64,000 nt of DNA from Catalinimonas alkaloidigena (GTDB lineage Bacteria; Bacteroidota; Bacteroidia; Cytophagales; Flexibacteraceae), in assembly GCF_900100765.1 (NCBI RefSeq), contig NZ_FNFO01000004.1:186001-250000 (forward strand). The letters are read 5' to 3'. The notes beneath the pieces are model-generated. The model saw only the letters and a list, made by a program, of their open reading frames with translations. It was not told where the DNA came from and made no database searches. Of the stretch, positions 16,754 to 25,998 are shown one piece after another (the stretch's first letter is position 1; every line of letters begins with the position of its first letter). The translations under genes and the position numbers were made by a program.

Positions 16754-17428
16754 TTAATGAGACTCTACGTAACCGCTGATCGAGCGCTGTACCCAGATGA
16801 TCAGACCGAGGATCATGAACGCCCCGATCGGCGTAACCATCAGGTTGTTGGCCGGGTAAGTAGTCCAGCCGATGGCTTCGAATACTTTGAAGCCGAAGAT
16901 CGCGCCGCTGCCGAGCAGTTCGCGAAAAAAGGCCACCGCCAGGATGATCCAGGCGTACCCCATGCCGTTCCCCAACGCATCGAGGATCGAGTCGAAAGGC
17001 TTGTTTCCCATCGCATAGGCTTCAAGGCGGCCCATCACGATGCAGTTGGTAATGATCAGCCCTACAAAGACCGACAGCATTTTCGAAATGTCGAAGAAGT
17101 AGGCTTTCAGCACCTGGTCGACCAACGCCACCAGCGTCGCGATAACAGCCAGCTGTACGATGATCCGCACACGGTTCGGGATGATGTTCCGAATCAGCGA
17201 AATGGTGAAGCTCGACAGCACCATTACGGCAATTACCGACACCGACATCACAAACGTCGGTTGCATCTGCGTCGTGACCGCCAGTGCCGAACAAATGCCC
17301 AATACCTGTACGGTGATGGGGTTCGACTCGTCAAGCGGATCTTTTAAGAGCTTTCTCCGCTTGGGGGAGAAAAGAGGTTCCGAAGGTTTTTCCTTTACTA
17401 GTGGCTTTTCAGCGGTTTCTGTAGCCAT
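16754..17428 (-). CDS. nqrD: Na+-translocating NADH:quinone reductase subunit D
   Basis: A 224-aa membrane protein with six helices. Family motifs are NPITVQVLGICSALAVTTQ (with the first Cys of the shared iron site), VGLIITNCIVMGRLEAYAM (second Cys), and LDALGNGMGYAWIL. It forms the paired half of NqrDE in the Na+ pump. The N-terminus has an extra ~35 residues rich in charged residues (EKPLVKEKPSEPLFSPKRRK) compared with typical NqrD (~210 aa). It lies 30 bp downstream of nqrC and 21 bp ahead of nqrE. Confidence 0.97.
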   Translation of the reverse strand: MATETAEKPLVKEKPSEPLFSPKRRKLLKDPLDESNPITVQVLGICSALAVTTQMQPTFVMSVSVIAVMVLSSFTISLIRNIIPNRVRIIVQLAVIATLVALVDQVLKAYFFDISKMLSVFVGLIITNCIVMGRLEAYAMGNKPFDSILDALGNGMGYAWIILAVAFFRELLGSGAIFGFKVFEAIGWTTYPANNLMVTPIGAFMILGLIIWVQRSISGYVESH

Positions 17429-17458
17429 GAGGCAAGCTATTTAAGCGTCGTAATTCGA

Positions 17459-18289
17459 TTAATTATTCAGGGAGAGCGAGGTGCTGTCCACATTATGAAC
17501 GGGCTCTGACGGCGGTGCAGGCACTTCTTTGCCCGGTGAAGTCGGCTGATCGCCACCCTGCACTTTTTTGATAAAGGGCTCGTAGTACGACAGATACGCC
17601 TGCAACATGTTGTTGACACCTTTGCCGGTCAGCGTTGCCCCCGACATGCCGTCTACGTGGAAATCGTCGTAGTTGGTATCGTTGCCAGATTCGCCTTTCA
17701 CCATCGTGACCGACACCAGGTCGCCACTTTCATCGTAGATGTGCTTGCCCTTGTAGCGGGCCTGCAAATAGCGTTCGGCGATACGAGCGCCCAGACCCGG
17801 TGTTTCCGATTTATGATCGAAAACGACCCCACGAATGGTGTTCAGGTCTTTTTCCAAAGCCACAAAGCCCCAGATCTTATCCCACAGGCCGTTGCCGTAC
17901 ATCGGCAGAATGTAAGACTCTACCTTGCTGGAATCGCCTTCTTCGGTCAGCATGAAGACCGGATACAGACGCTGCTCCGGAGCTTTTTTGTATTCGCCGC
18001 CAATTTCTACCTTCTCTGCCACGATGGGGCTTCCATCGGGACCGGTCGTTACTTCATTGCCGTTGATGTCGACCACGGTGCTCTTGATGCGCCGCTCATA
18101 AAGGCCCAGCACATCGTCCTTACTTTTGTCGATGTCCATTACCGCACTCAAAATCTGGGTTTTCGTATCCAGATCGAGGGCTTTGCGTTGTGCTGGCTTG
18201 AGGCTGGTAGCCGCCAGAGCCAGTAGTCCGCCGAGGATGATGGTCAACCCGGCAGAAAATCCAATGACGTATCCGTTAGACTGTTGCAC
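17459..18289 (-). CDS. nqrC: Na+-translocating NADH:quinone reductase subunit C
   Basis: A 276-aa protein with one N-terminal membrane helix (VIGFSAGLTIILGGLLALAAT) and a periplasmic flavin domain. HVDGMSGATLT carries the covalent FMN site, with Thr219 of SGAT as the expected flavinylated residue. SETPGLGARI is also conserved. The C-terminal tail is Pro-rich (QPTSPGKEVPAPPSEP) and looks variable. The start overlaps the end of nqrB by 14 bp. The ApbE flavin transferase needed for maturation is not in this window. Confidence 0.97.
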   Translation of the reverse strand: MQQSNGYVIGFSAGLTIILGGLLALAATSLKPAQRKALDLDTKTQILSAVMDIDKSKDDVLGLYERRIKSTVVDINGNEVTTGPDGSPIVAEKVEIGGEYKKAPEQRLYPVFMLTEEGDSSKVESYILPMYGNGLWDKIWGFVALEKDLNTIRGVVFDHKSETPGLGARIAERYLQARYKGKHIYDESGDLVSVTMVKGESGNDTNYDDFHVDGMSGATLTGKGVNNMLQAYLSYYEPFIKKVQGGDQPTSPGKEVPAPPSEPVHNVDSTSLSLNN

Positions 18290-19484
18290 GTTTCACTCTC
18301 CGTTTTTTGTTCGCTTCTACTACAAAATGGTCGATCAGGGGGGCAAACACGTTCATCAGCAGAATGGCCATCATGATGCCTTCCGGATAAACGGGGTTGA
18401 ACACCCGAATGATGATGGTAAAGAACCCGATCAGGAATCCGTAGATCCACTTCCCGGTCTCGGTATGGGCCGCCGATACCGGATCGGTTGCCATGTATAC
18501 CGCACCAAACATCAAACTCCCGATCAGCAGGTGATAATAGGCCGGCATAGCCATGTAAGAGTTCACGGCCAGCGCATTTACCAGAAAACCGGTTGCCAAC
18601 GCCCCTACCAATACGCTCAACACGATTTTCCAACTTCCCGTGCCCGTAATGAATAAAATAAGCGCTCCGATGATGATCATCAGTTTAGAGGTCTCCCCGA
18701 TGGAACCGGGAATGGAACCGAGGAACAGACTCTTGATCGAATACAGGTCGTAAGGCGCCCAGCTACCGATACTCGCCAGGGCTTCCAGGGCGGTTTGCCC
18801 GTTGGCCGTCACGTTGTTCTCGGCGATGATGCCCAGCGCCGTTGCGCCGCTGAAACCTTCTACCGCCTGCGCATCGCCCAGGTAAGTCCACACTTCCGAA
18901 CCGGAAATGTAGGTCGGGTACGCAAAGTAGAGAAACGCACGCGCGGTCAGCGCCACGTTCAGGACGTTCATGCCGGTGCCGCCAAAAACTTCTTTCGCAA
19001 TGACGACAGAGAAGATACAAGCCAGGGCTACCTGCCACAGCGGAATGGTCACCGGCATAACGAGCGCGATGAGCATCCCGGTCACGAGGTATCCTTCGTT
19101 CACCGGGTGACGACGCATGGCCGAGAAGATAAACTCGACCGTTAGACCCGCCACGTACGAAACGATGACGATGGGCAGGACCAGTTCGGAACCCAGCAGG
19201 ATTTTCTCCAGGAACGAGGCGTCTTCGCCCACAGCGATGTAGTGCTGATGTCCGGCGTTCCAGATGCCGAAAAACAGCGTAGGCAGCATGGCAATAACCA
19301 CGGTCATCATCAACCGCTTCATGTCCATCAGGTCGCGAATCTGCGTGCCGCGCGCTCCAGTCGTATGATCAGGAGTAAATAAAAACGTTTCGAAGGCTTC
19401 GAAACCGTAGTAGAGCTTCTCCCACTTTCCGCCCTTCGCAAAGTTAGGCTTCAGGTCGTCAAGTGCTTTCCTTATGGCATTCAT
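18276..19484 (-). CDS. nqrB: Na+-translocating NADH:quinone reductase subunit B
   Basis: A 402-aa membrane subunit with about ten helices. The covalent-FMN motif is VEGFSGATALG (Thr215 expected to carry FMN), with Glu in the position often occupied by Asp. Other family signatures are EVFGGTGMNVLNVALTARAFLYFAYP and FGAVYMATDPVSAAHTETGKWIYG. NqrB is the main quinone- and riboflavin-binding Na+ channel subunit. It follows nqrA by 21 bp and overlaps nqrC by 14 bp, so translation is coupled. Confidence 0.97.
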   Translation of the reverse strand: MNAIRKALDDLKPNFAKGGKWEKLYYGFEAFETFLFTPDHTTGARGTQIRDLMDMKRLMMTVVIAMLPTLFFGIWNAGHQHYIAVGEDASFLEKILLGSELVLPIVIVSYVAGLTVEFIFSAMRRHPVNEGYLVTGMLIALVMPVTIPLWQVALACIFSVVIAKEVFGGTGMNVLNVALTARAFLYFAYPTYISGSEVWTYLGDAQAVEGFSGATALGIIAENNVTANGQTALEALASIGSWAPYDLYSIKSLFLGSIPGSIGETSKLMIIIGALILFITGTGSWKIVLSVLVGALATGFLVNALAVNSYMAMPAYYHLLIGSLMFGAVYMATDPVSAAHTETGKWIYGFLIGFFTIIIRVFNPVYPEGIMMAILLMNVFAPLIDHFVVEANKKRRVKRATV

Positions 19485-19505
19485 AAAGTTGTATATCCGG
19501 TATAA

Positions 19506-20873
19506 TTAACTGTTGCGCATTAACTCTATGCCTTCCCGCACGATGGCCTGTACTTCCATCTTCGAGACATCGATGTACTCACAAAGTGCCAGATCTTCCT
19601 CTACGATTTCGTAGATGCCCAGCGCCTCCATGTTATCGTAGTCCTGCGCCATGATGGCTTTCAGCAGATACTCGACGTACACGTCCATCGGCAGCACTTT
19701 TTCCATAAGGCCGGTCTGTACAAATGCCCGTTCTTCCCCGTTCACGTTGGTATCCATCACGTACTCTTTCGTTTTCGGATTGAAGTACGACAGAAGACCG
19801 AACGCACGCTGGAAGCTGTATTTTTCTTTGATCGGCGTGATCCAACCCAGGAACCGATGGTGATTGCCTTCCGGAATGATCGTCAGCATGCTGTGGTAGA
19901 AGCCCAGGAACCCGTTGCCTGCAATGCGTTCGCCATTCAGGACATTTCCGGAAATGAAACGCACGTTATCGCTGTGCACGTTGCCCTGCGTCAGCTTGTC
20001 GATGCGCATGCCGTTCAGCACGCGGTAGTACTGAGGCTGCTTTACTTCCGAGCCGGCCACGGCCACCACTTTGCTGGCGTCGTACTTCCCTTCCAGGAAC
20101 AGTTTACCGATCTGGATAGCCCCCACGGGCGTAATGGTCCACACCAGGTCGCTCTTGTGAATCGGCGCCAAGTGGTGAATCTGCACCCCCACGTTTCCGG
20201 CAGGATGCGGTCCGCTGAATTTATTGACCTGCACACCTTCTAGCTGCGAAAACAGCGACGACACTTCCGCGTCGGCGTTCAGGTTTACGTGAAAAATTCC
20301 GCTGGTGAACTTTTTCAGCACCTGAATTCCGGCTTGCAGGTATTTCTCCTCACCCCGGTACGCAAACCCGAAATCGGGCGCCAGGGGGCTGGAATCGAAT
20401 CCCGACATGAAGATGGCTTGCGGCGTATCGGCCGGATTCGCCACCACCCCGAACGGACGCTGGATGATGTGCGGCCATACGCCGCTGGCCAGCATCTGCT
20501 CTTCGGCTTCTTCGCGCGAGAGGTTGATCAGATCCGAGGGCGTATACTTTTGGAAGGATTCGTACTCGATCTGTTTGTCGGCCAGGACGTGAATCTCCAA
20601 CAACCGGCGTTTCTCGCCACGCTTGACTTCCACCACTTCGCCGCTTACCGGCGAGGTAATGTTCACGCGGTCCATCGTTTTGGAGCGAAACAGCGGGGTG
20701 CCTGCCTTTACATTATCGCCTTCCTGCACGAGCAGTTTCTGACGACCAATGCCCTGAAAGTCGGAGGGTTTTACAGCGTACAATTCTGACGGTGTAGAAT
20801 CGACGATTTTTTTTTCGGCCTTGCCAGCGAGATTAAGGTCTAATCCTCTCTTCAGCTTAATGGTTTTGGACAT
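19506..20873 (-). CDS. nqrA: Na+-translocating NADH:quinone reductase subunit A
   Basis: A 455-aa soluble cytoplasmic subunit. The N-terminal region KTIKLKRGLDLNLAGKAEKKI and the biotinyl-lipoyl-like hairpin LLVQEGDNVKAGTPLFRSK are typical, followed by the SLBB-like and C-terminal domains. First gene of nqrABCDE. A candidate -7 box TACTTTTG lies about 50 bp upstream. NqrA docks on NqrB and contributes to quinone interaction, but needs NqrF for NADH oxidation. Confidence 0.97.
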   Translation of the reverse strand: MSKTIKLKRGLDLNLAGKAEKKIVDSTPSELYAVKPSDFQGIGRQKLLVQEGDNVKAGTPLFRSKTMDRVNITSPVSGEVVEVKRGEKRRLLEIHVLADKQIEYESFQKYTPSDLINLSREEAEEQMLASGVWPHIIQRPFGVVANPADTPQAIFMSGFDSSPLAPDFGFAYRGEEKYLQAGIQVLKKFTSGIFHVNLNADAEVSSLFSQLEGVQVNKFSGPHPAGNVGVQIHHLAPIHKSDLVWTITPVGAIQIGKLFLEGKYDASKVVAVAGSEVKQPQYYRVLNGMRIDKLTQGNVHSDNVRFISGNVLNGERIAGNGFLGFYHSMLTIIPEGNHHRFLGWITPIKEKYSFQRAFGLLSYFNPKTKEYVMDTNVNGEERAFVQTGLMEKVLPMDVYVEYLLKAIMAQDYDNMEALGIYEIVEEDLALCEYIDVSKMEVQAIVREGIELMRNS

Positions 20874-20919
20874 GGTCCGGATTGCGAATAGATGAGGTTT
20901 TGGGTACTAAAAAACGGGG

Positions 20920-20927
20920 CAAAAGTA
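20920..20927 (-). promoter_or_regulatory. -7 box upstream of nqrA
   Basis: TACTTTTG on the minus strand matches TAnnTTTG and lies 47 bp upstream of the nqrA ATG at 20873. A matching -33 TTTG is not evident at 17-23 bp distance, so only the -7 element is supported. Confidence 0.5.
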
Positions 20928-21017
20928 GTAACCACTCCTGAATTTTACTACTAAAGATCCCATGAAATATTGTTAGGAACCTACATGGTTAATCCGCTCA
21001 GTATCAATCGACTCAAG

Positions 21018-21914
21018 TTAGAGTGCAGGTTCAAACTCAGGATTGCTGAGCAAATTGTCGCGTACGCGCTCCATCAGCCACATGGGCGTGGAGGTGGCTC
21101 CGCAGACCCCTACACGGTCCTCAGGACGAAACCATTCGGGACGAAGTTCCGTCTCGTTCTCGATAAAGTAGCTTTGCTCGTTGTGGGCTTTGCACACCGC
21201 AAACAGGGCTTTGCCGTTGGAGCTTTTGCGACCGCTTACAAAGACGATCACATCGTTTTCGGCGGCAAACTTACGTAGTTGGGGTTCGCGGTTCGACACT
21301 TGCCGGCAAATGCTGTCGTTCGCGTCGAAGTTTTTCAGGCCCGCTTCGCCCCCCGCCTGCGCGATTCGTTCCTCGATCATGGCCTTCATGTGATAAAAGC
21401 CCTCGGTGCTTTTGGTCGTCTGGCTAAAAAGGGTCACGGGACGGCTGAAGTCGATCTGGCTTAGGTCTTCTTCGGTCTTGACCACCACCGCTTCGTCGTG
21501 GGTCTGGCCGGCCAGTCCTACAACTTCGGCGTGGCCGGGCTGCCCGTAAATGACGATCTGCCCTTTTACGTCGGCAGTTTTGTCGTAAGCGGCTTTTACG
21601 CGGTTCTGAAGTTTCAGCACCACCGGACACGACGCGTCGATCAGCTCAATGTTGTTCCGCAGGGCCAGTTCGTAGGTTTCGGGGGGTTCGCCGTGGGCGC
21701 GGATCAGCACTTTGCAATCGTGCAGGGCTTGCAGCTCTTCGCGGCTGATTACCCGCAGGCCTTTGGCGTGCAGGCGTTGTACTTCCATGCTGTTGTGGAC
21801 GATGTCGCCCAGGCAGTACAGTACCTCAATGTCTTTCATGGCCTCTTCGGCCATTTGGATGGCGTATTCCACGCCAAAACAGTATCCGGAATTCTGATCG
21901 ATGATTACTTCCAT
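21018..21914 (-). CDS. ispH: 4-hydroxy-3-methylbut-2-enyl diphosphate reductase
   Basis: Start ATG at 21914 gives 298 aa. The three Cys that hold the [4Fe-4S] cluster are visible: Cys12 in NSGYCFGVEYAI, Cys96 in LIDASCPVV, and Cys203 in ANDSICRQVSNRE. Other IspH motifs are LGDIVHNSMEV and IRAHGEPPE. The enzyme makes IPP and DMAPP in the last step of the methylerythritol phosphate pathway. It follows cmk by ~116 bp on the same strand, a link seen in other bacteria. Confidence 0.97.
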   Translation of the reverse strand: MEVIIDQNSGYCFGVEYAIQMAEEAMKDIEVLYCLGDIVHNSMEVQRLHAKGLRVISREELQALHDCKVLIRAHGEPPETYELALRNNIELIDASCPVVLKLQNRVKAAYDKTADVKGQIVIYGQPGHAEVVGLAGQTHDEAVVVKTEEDLSQIDFSRPVTLFSQTTKSTEGFYHMKAMIEERIAQAGGEAGLKNFDANDSICRQVSNREPQLRKFAAENDVIVFVSGRKSSNGKALFAVCKAHNEQSYFIENETELRPEWFRPEDRVGVCGATSTPMWLMERVRDNLLSNPEFEPAL

Positions 21915-22030
21915 AATATACGTTTCCCTCAAGCCTTTCCGACAGACAGACGACGGATGCGTGCGCTAGTTAGCAGCGCATGGCGACTCTCGCAACATAA
22001 ATTCGAGAAAATTGGTGCACATACACGAAT

Positions 22031-22720
22031 TCATTCTTTTCCGTCGTGCATGCGTGTGCGGGCGCGTTCTACGACCCACGCAACCTGCTGCGGAATGGTC
22101 AAATGCGTGGTATCCAGCACTTCTGCATCGTCGGCCTGCCGCAGGGGCGTATCGTCGCGCGATGTATCAATTCGGTCGCGATGCGTCAGATTATCCCGAA
22201 TTTCCTGCAACGAAACGTCCTGCCCTTTGGCCTGCAACTCGGCCTGCCGGCGTTCGGCGCGCACGTCCATGTCGGCCGTGACGAATACTTTCAGTTCGGC
22301 CTCGGGAAATACGTGGGTACCCATGTCGCGCCCTTCGGCCACCACGCCTTTTGCCTGGCCGATCTGCTGCTGCTGTGCCACCAGAAACCGCCGCACGGCC
22401 GGCACGGCACTGACTTCGCTCACTTTCGACGAGACGGCCATGCTCCGGATGGCGTCTTCTACGTTGGCGCCGTTCAGGAGCGTGTCGCGTCCGCCGTCCG
22501 CTCGCCGTTCGCCGAACGAGACCCGAATGCGCGGCAACGCCGCAGCCACGGCATCAGCATCGTTCCAATCGACATGATTTTCCAGAAAGTAATGGGTAAC
22601 GGCCCGGTACATGGCACCGGTATCGAGGTAGGTATACTGCAACGCATCAGCCACGAGGCGGGCGGTGGTGCTTTTGCCACAACCGGAGTATCCGTCGATG
22701 GCTACGGTAATTTTATGCAT
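22031..22720 (-). CDS. cmk: Cytidylate kinase
   Basis: A 229-aa cytoplasmic enzyme. VAIDGYSGCGKSTTARLVADAL is the P-loop. LDTGAMYRAVTHYFL binds CMP, AEGRDMGTHVFPEAELKVFVTAD is the central signature, and R-RRQAEL with IRDNLTHRDRIDTSRDDTPL forms the lid and C-terminal part. It phosphorylates CMP and dCMP. A very short lipoprotein-like gene lies 9 bp upstream and probably shares the transcript; ispH follows. Confidence 0.96.
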   Translation of the reverse strand: MHKITVAIDGYSGCGKSTTARLVADALQYTYLDTGAMYRAVTHYFLENHVDWNDADAVAAALPRIRVSFGERRADGGRDTLLNGANVEDAIRSMAVSSKVSEVSAVPAVRRFLVAQQQQIGQAKGVVAEGRDMGTHVFPEAELKVFVTADMDVRAERRQAELQAKGQDVSLQEIRDNLTHRDRIDTSRDDTPLRQADDAEVLDTTHLTIPQQVAWVVERARTRMHDGKE

Positions 22721-22729
22721 AACAGCGGC

Positions 22730-22864
22730 TCAGCAGTCTTTTACCGGACAGGGAATCGGGCCCTTGCGCGGTTGCTGGCGTCCTTTTTTGTGGGTTTTGC
22801 AAGAATCGAGCGCAGTCATGCTCACCGCGAGCATCAGTCCCCAATACACCAATCGTCTTCTCAT
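22730..22864 (-). CDS. Small putative lipoprotein
   Basis: The ATG at 22864 gives 44 aa: a basic start (MRRR), a hydrophobic stretch (LVYWGLMLAVSMTAL), a possible lipobox ending DSC, then a basic tail with Cys near the end (PIPCPVKDC). The Asp at the second position of the lipobox is unusual, so lipidation is uncertain. It ends 9 bp before cmk. No family is recognised. A 308-bp gene-free stretch follows to 23172 up to the adenine deaminase start, in which I see only a TAACTTGG promoter-like word near its right end. Confidence 0.5.
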   Translation of the reverse strand: MRRRLVYWGLMLAVSMTALDSCKTHKKGRQQPRKGPIPCPVKDC

Positions 22865-23172
22865 CGTGTTGAAATCCAGGTCATCAATAGAACGTGTACT
22901 GACTACGCGTTTCAGGCCGCAAAATTGTACCTTACCGTGCACTTTTCAAACCAGAAACACCATTCTTTCCTACAAGGTGCTGTAAGCATCTGGTTGATAC
23001 AGAGCGATTAACGCCGCGGTGTTTCCCCAACTCTCCCGCCTGCCCCCTCCTGTTCCAATTACCCCCGCCGCCTCTGAACCAGAATGCCGACGCAACCTCC
23101 CCAGTCGTAACTTTTGCTGCCTACCCGCTTCAAAATGAATAACTTGGCGCTCCATTTTCTCAGCTTTCTCCC

Positions 23173-24807
23173 ATGGCTGCCTCGTTTACCCTCTTTACCC
23201 ATCTGATCGACCTGCATCAGCGCCGGACCTATCCGGCCGAGATTACCGTGCAGGACGGACGCATCCGGCGCATTGCTCCGACCGATCAGCCCGTTACCCA
23301 TTATGCCCTGCCTGGCTTTGTCGACGCCCACGTACACATCGAAAGTTCCATGCTGACGCCCAGCGAGTTTGCGCGGCTGGCGGTGGTGCACGGCACGGTC
23401 GCGACCGTTTCCGACCCACACGAGATCGGCAATGTGCTGGGCGTACCGGGCTTGGAATTTATGATCGAAGATGGCAACAAGGTACCCTTCAAGTTCAGTT
23501 TCGGCGCGTCGCCGTGTGTCCCCGCCACTCCCTTCGAAACCGCCGGTGCGACCCTGACGGTCGACGACGTTGCGCACCTGCTGGCGCGCGAAGAAGTGCG
23601 TTACCTGTCGGAGATGATGAACTGGCCGGGCGTTTTGCAGCGCGATGCCGACGTGATGGCGAAGATCAACCTGGCCCACCAGCACGGCAAGCCGGTCGAT
23701 GGCCACGCCCCCGGCCTGCGCGGCGAACAGGCCCGGCAGTACGCCGCGGCTGGGATTTCTACCGACCACGAGTGCTTCACGGCCGACGAGGCCCGCGACA
23801 AACTTGCCTGCGGCATGCACATTCTGATTCGGGAAGGGAGTGCGGCCCGCAATTTCGACGCTCTGATCGACCTGATGGGCGAAGCGCCGGAGCGCCTGAT
23901 GTTCTGTTCGGACGACAAACACCCCGATGCGCTGGTAGAAGGCCACATCGATCAACTGGTCAAGCGTGCGCTGGCCAAGGGATTTGACCTGTACGACGTG
24001 CTGCGGGCGGCGTGTGTCAACCCGGTGGTGCACTATCGTATGCCGGTCGGGCTGTTGCGCGAAGGCGATCCGGCCGATTTCATCCTGGTGGACGATCCAA
24101 CAACGTTTCGTGTATTGAAAACCTGGATTGATGGTGAGCTGGTGGCAGAGCAGGGCCTGACGGCTCTGGCCTCGCAACCGTGCGAGCCGCTCAATTCCTT
24201 TGAAGCTCATCCCAAACAACCCACCGCTTTTCGGGTGGCGAACGAAGGCCCTACCCTGCGGGTGATCGAAGCGCTGGACGGGCAGCTGATTACGAACGTA
24301 TTGGAACTGCCACATCGGCAGACGGGCGCGTGGATCGAGGCCTCGGTGCCCGATGATCTGCTCAAGATTGCGGTCGTGAATCGCTATCAACCTGATGCAC
24401 CGCCCGCGGTCGGGTTTATAAAAGGCTTTGGATTAACGCAGGGTGCGCTCGCTTCATCAGTAGCACACGATTCGCACAACATTGTGGCGGTCGGGGCAGA
24501 CGACGCGTCGCTTTGCCGGGCCGTCAACGCGGTGATCCGGGAGAAAGGCGGCATTGCAGTCGTGCATCAAGAAGCGGTAGCGGTGCTTTCGTTGCCGGTG
24601 GCGGGGCTGATGAGTACAGAAAACGGCTACGAGGTGGCCAGGCAGTATGCTACGCTCGACCGGCAGGCCAAAGAATTGGGAAGTCGGCTGGGGGCGCCGT
24701 TCATGACCCTGTCATTTATGGCACTTCTGGTTATACCCCGGCTGAAAATGAGCGATCGCGGTCTGTTCGACGGAGAAGCGTTTACGTTCGTAAAGCCCGT
24801 CGAATAG
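23173..24807 (+). CDS. ade: Adenine deaminase
   Basis: A 544-aa amidohydrolase. The metal-binding start is LPGFVDAHVHIESSMLTPSEFARL. Further signatures are HGTVATVSDPHEIGNVLG, VDGHAPGL, AAGISTDHECFT, and MFCSDDKHPDAL. The C-terminal adenine-deaminase domain contains GFGLTQGALASSVAHDSHNIVAVG and MSTENGYEVA. It converts adenine to hypoxanthine and ammonia for purine salvage, and full length matches the family. The start is the ATG at 23173. It is a single-gene unit. Confidence 0.95.
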   Translation: MAASFTLFTHLIDLHQRRTYPAEITVQDGRIRRIAPTDQPVTHYALPGFVDAHVHIESSMLTPSEFARLAVVHGTVATVSDPHEIGNVLGVPGLEFMIEDGNKVPFKFSFGASPCVPATPFETAGATLTVDDVAHLLAREEVRYLSEMMNWPGVLQRDADVMAKINLAHQHGKPVDGHAPGLRGEQARQYAAAGISTDHECFTADEARDKLACGMHILIREGSAARNFDALIDLMGEAPERLMFCSDDKHPDALVEGHIDQLVKRALAKGFDLYDVLRAACVNPVVHYRMPVGLLREGDPADFILVDDPTTFRVLKTWIDGELVAEQGLTALASQPCEPLNSFEAHPKQPTAFRVANEGPTLRVIEALDGQLITNVLELPHRQTGAWIEASVPDDLLKIAVVNRYQPDAPPAVGFIKGFGLTQGALASSVAHDSHNIVAVGADDASLCRAVNAVIREKGGIAVVHQEAVAVLSLPVAGLMSTENGYEVARQYATLDRQAKELGSRLGAPFMTLSFMALLVIPRLKMSDRGLFDGEAFTFVKPVE

Positions 24808-24848
24808 ACCGCGACCGTCAAAGATAGGGAGAGCGGATAACGGAACTA

Positions 24849-25055
24849 CTAGTTTTGAGAAGTCAGGATATGTTGAACAAGCGCCGTACGGTTCAGCCGA
24901 TGGTCAACCACTACTTTCCGACTCGGGGCAGCGGGCGCAGGCATCCGTTTGTTCATTTGCTCCAGGTTGCTGTGCGCTGCGGCAATCATTTTTTTAAGAT
25001 CGTTATTGATGGCAGCCAGGCTCTTGATCAGATCTTTCATATGGTTCGAGTTCAT
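24849..25055 (-). CDS. Small hypothetical protein
   Basis: A 68-aa, basic, soluble reading frame (MNSNHMKDLIKSLAAINNDLKKMI at the N-terminus, probably helical, then a Pro/Ala-rich linker and RKVVVDHRLNRTALVQHIL). No family is recognised. It fills the gap between the adenine deaminase and acyltransferase genes and has its own AT-rich upstream region. A second ATG at 25040 is an alternative start. It may be a small regulatory protein or not expressed. Confidence 0.45.
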   Translation of the reverse strand: MNSNHMKDLIKSLAAINNDLKKMIAAAHSNLEQMNKRMPAPAAPSRKVVVDHRLNRTALVQHILTSQN

Positions 25056-25237
25056 ACGGGTAGCCAGTTTGGGAATGAAGTAAGATTAATTAAAAAAATC
25101 GGGCAACAGGTAGATTTACGTCGTTTCGATTGGATTCGTTTACAAATGTAATAGAATGTGAATATTTTAACAAAAAATTATCACATAATTGCTTAGTTTT
25201 TTTATTACTTCTTGATTGTCAAGAACTTTATTTTCGT

Positions 25238-25993
25238 ATGATCCGCAAGTGGCTCCACAAATTCTACGTAATATATGTCCTGGCGACCTTCGTGGGACTG
25301 ATGTTAATCTTACTTCCCCTCTTAACATTACCCTTTTTGTTTGGTGACAAATACGGGGGAAGAGTTGCCTATTTCTTTTTAGGGGTGTGGTCGTTTTTCT
25401 TCTCGCTGCTGGTTGGCGTGCGCTACCGTACGTACGGACGGGAGCACCTGCAAAAAGGTCAGCCTTACATCTTTACGTCCAATCACAATTCATTCATGGA
25501 CGTGGTGATGTCGGTACGTGAAGTTCCGGGGCAGTTCCGTCCCCTGGCGAAGTCGGATTTGCGCAATACGCCGATTTTCGGATGGATTTACCGGGGTGCT
25601 ACCGTAATGGTAGACCGCACGAGTGCCGAGAGTCGTCGCAAAAGTTTAAAGGAGTTAAAAGCGGTACTGACGAAAGGCATTTCGGTGTTTGTGTTTCCGG
25701 AAGGGCGGATGAACCGGACCTCTTCCCTGCTTACGCCTTTCTACGACGGAGCCTTCCGGATTGCGATCGAAACGCAAACGCCCATTGCCCCGATTGTCAT
25801 TCTGAACACGGGTTACATCATGCCCTATTTCAACAAGGATTTCCATCCGGGGGTGATCACCACCTATTTCCTGCCGCCGATCGAAACCAGGAACATGACG
25901 CTGGCCGACGTGCCCGATTTAAAAATGCAGGTCTATAACCAGATGCTGGCGGTGCTGGAGGGCAACGTAAGTTCGCACAACAAAGTCGTCTGA
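25238..25993 (+). CDS. 1-acyl-sn-glycerol-3-phosphate acyltransferase (PlsC family)
   Basis: The ATG at 25238 gives 251 aa. Earlier in-frame codons (from 25130) lie in an AT-rich non-coding stretch. Two N-terminal membrane helices (FYVIYVLATFVGLMLILLPLL and GVWSFFFSLLVGV) precede the catalytic HX4D motif NHNSFMD (His83, Asp88). The glycerol-phosphate motif is VFVFPEGRMNR, and APIVILNTG follows. The enzyme acylates lysophosphatidate in phospholipid synthesis at the inner membrane. Related family members acylate other lipids. Confidence 0.88.
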   Translation: MIRKWLHKFYVIYVLATFVGLMLILLPLLTLPFLFGDKYGGRVAYFFLGVWSFFFSLLVGVRYRTYGREHLQKGQPYIFTSNHNSFMDVVMSVREVPGQFRPLAKSDLRNTPIFGWIYRGATVMVDRTSAESRRKSLKELKAVLTKGISVFVFPEGRMNRTSSLLTPFYDGAFRIAIETQTPIAPIVILNTGYIMPYFNKDFHPGVITTYFLPPIETRNMTLADVPDLKMQVYNQMLAVLEGNVSSHNKVV

Positions 25994-25998
25994 AACGC

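Noticed and set aside
23059-24390. 443-codon minus-strand frame over the adenine deaminase gene
   Set aside because: The plus-strand adenine deaminase motifs are unambiguous; the minus frame has no recognisable domain.
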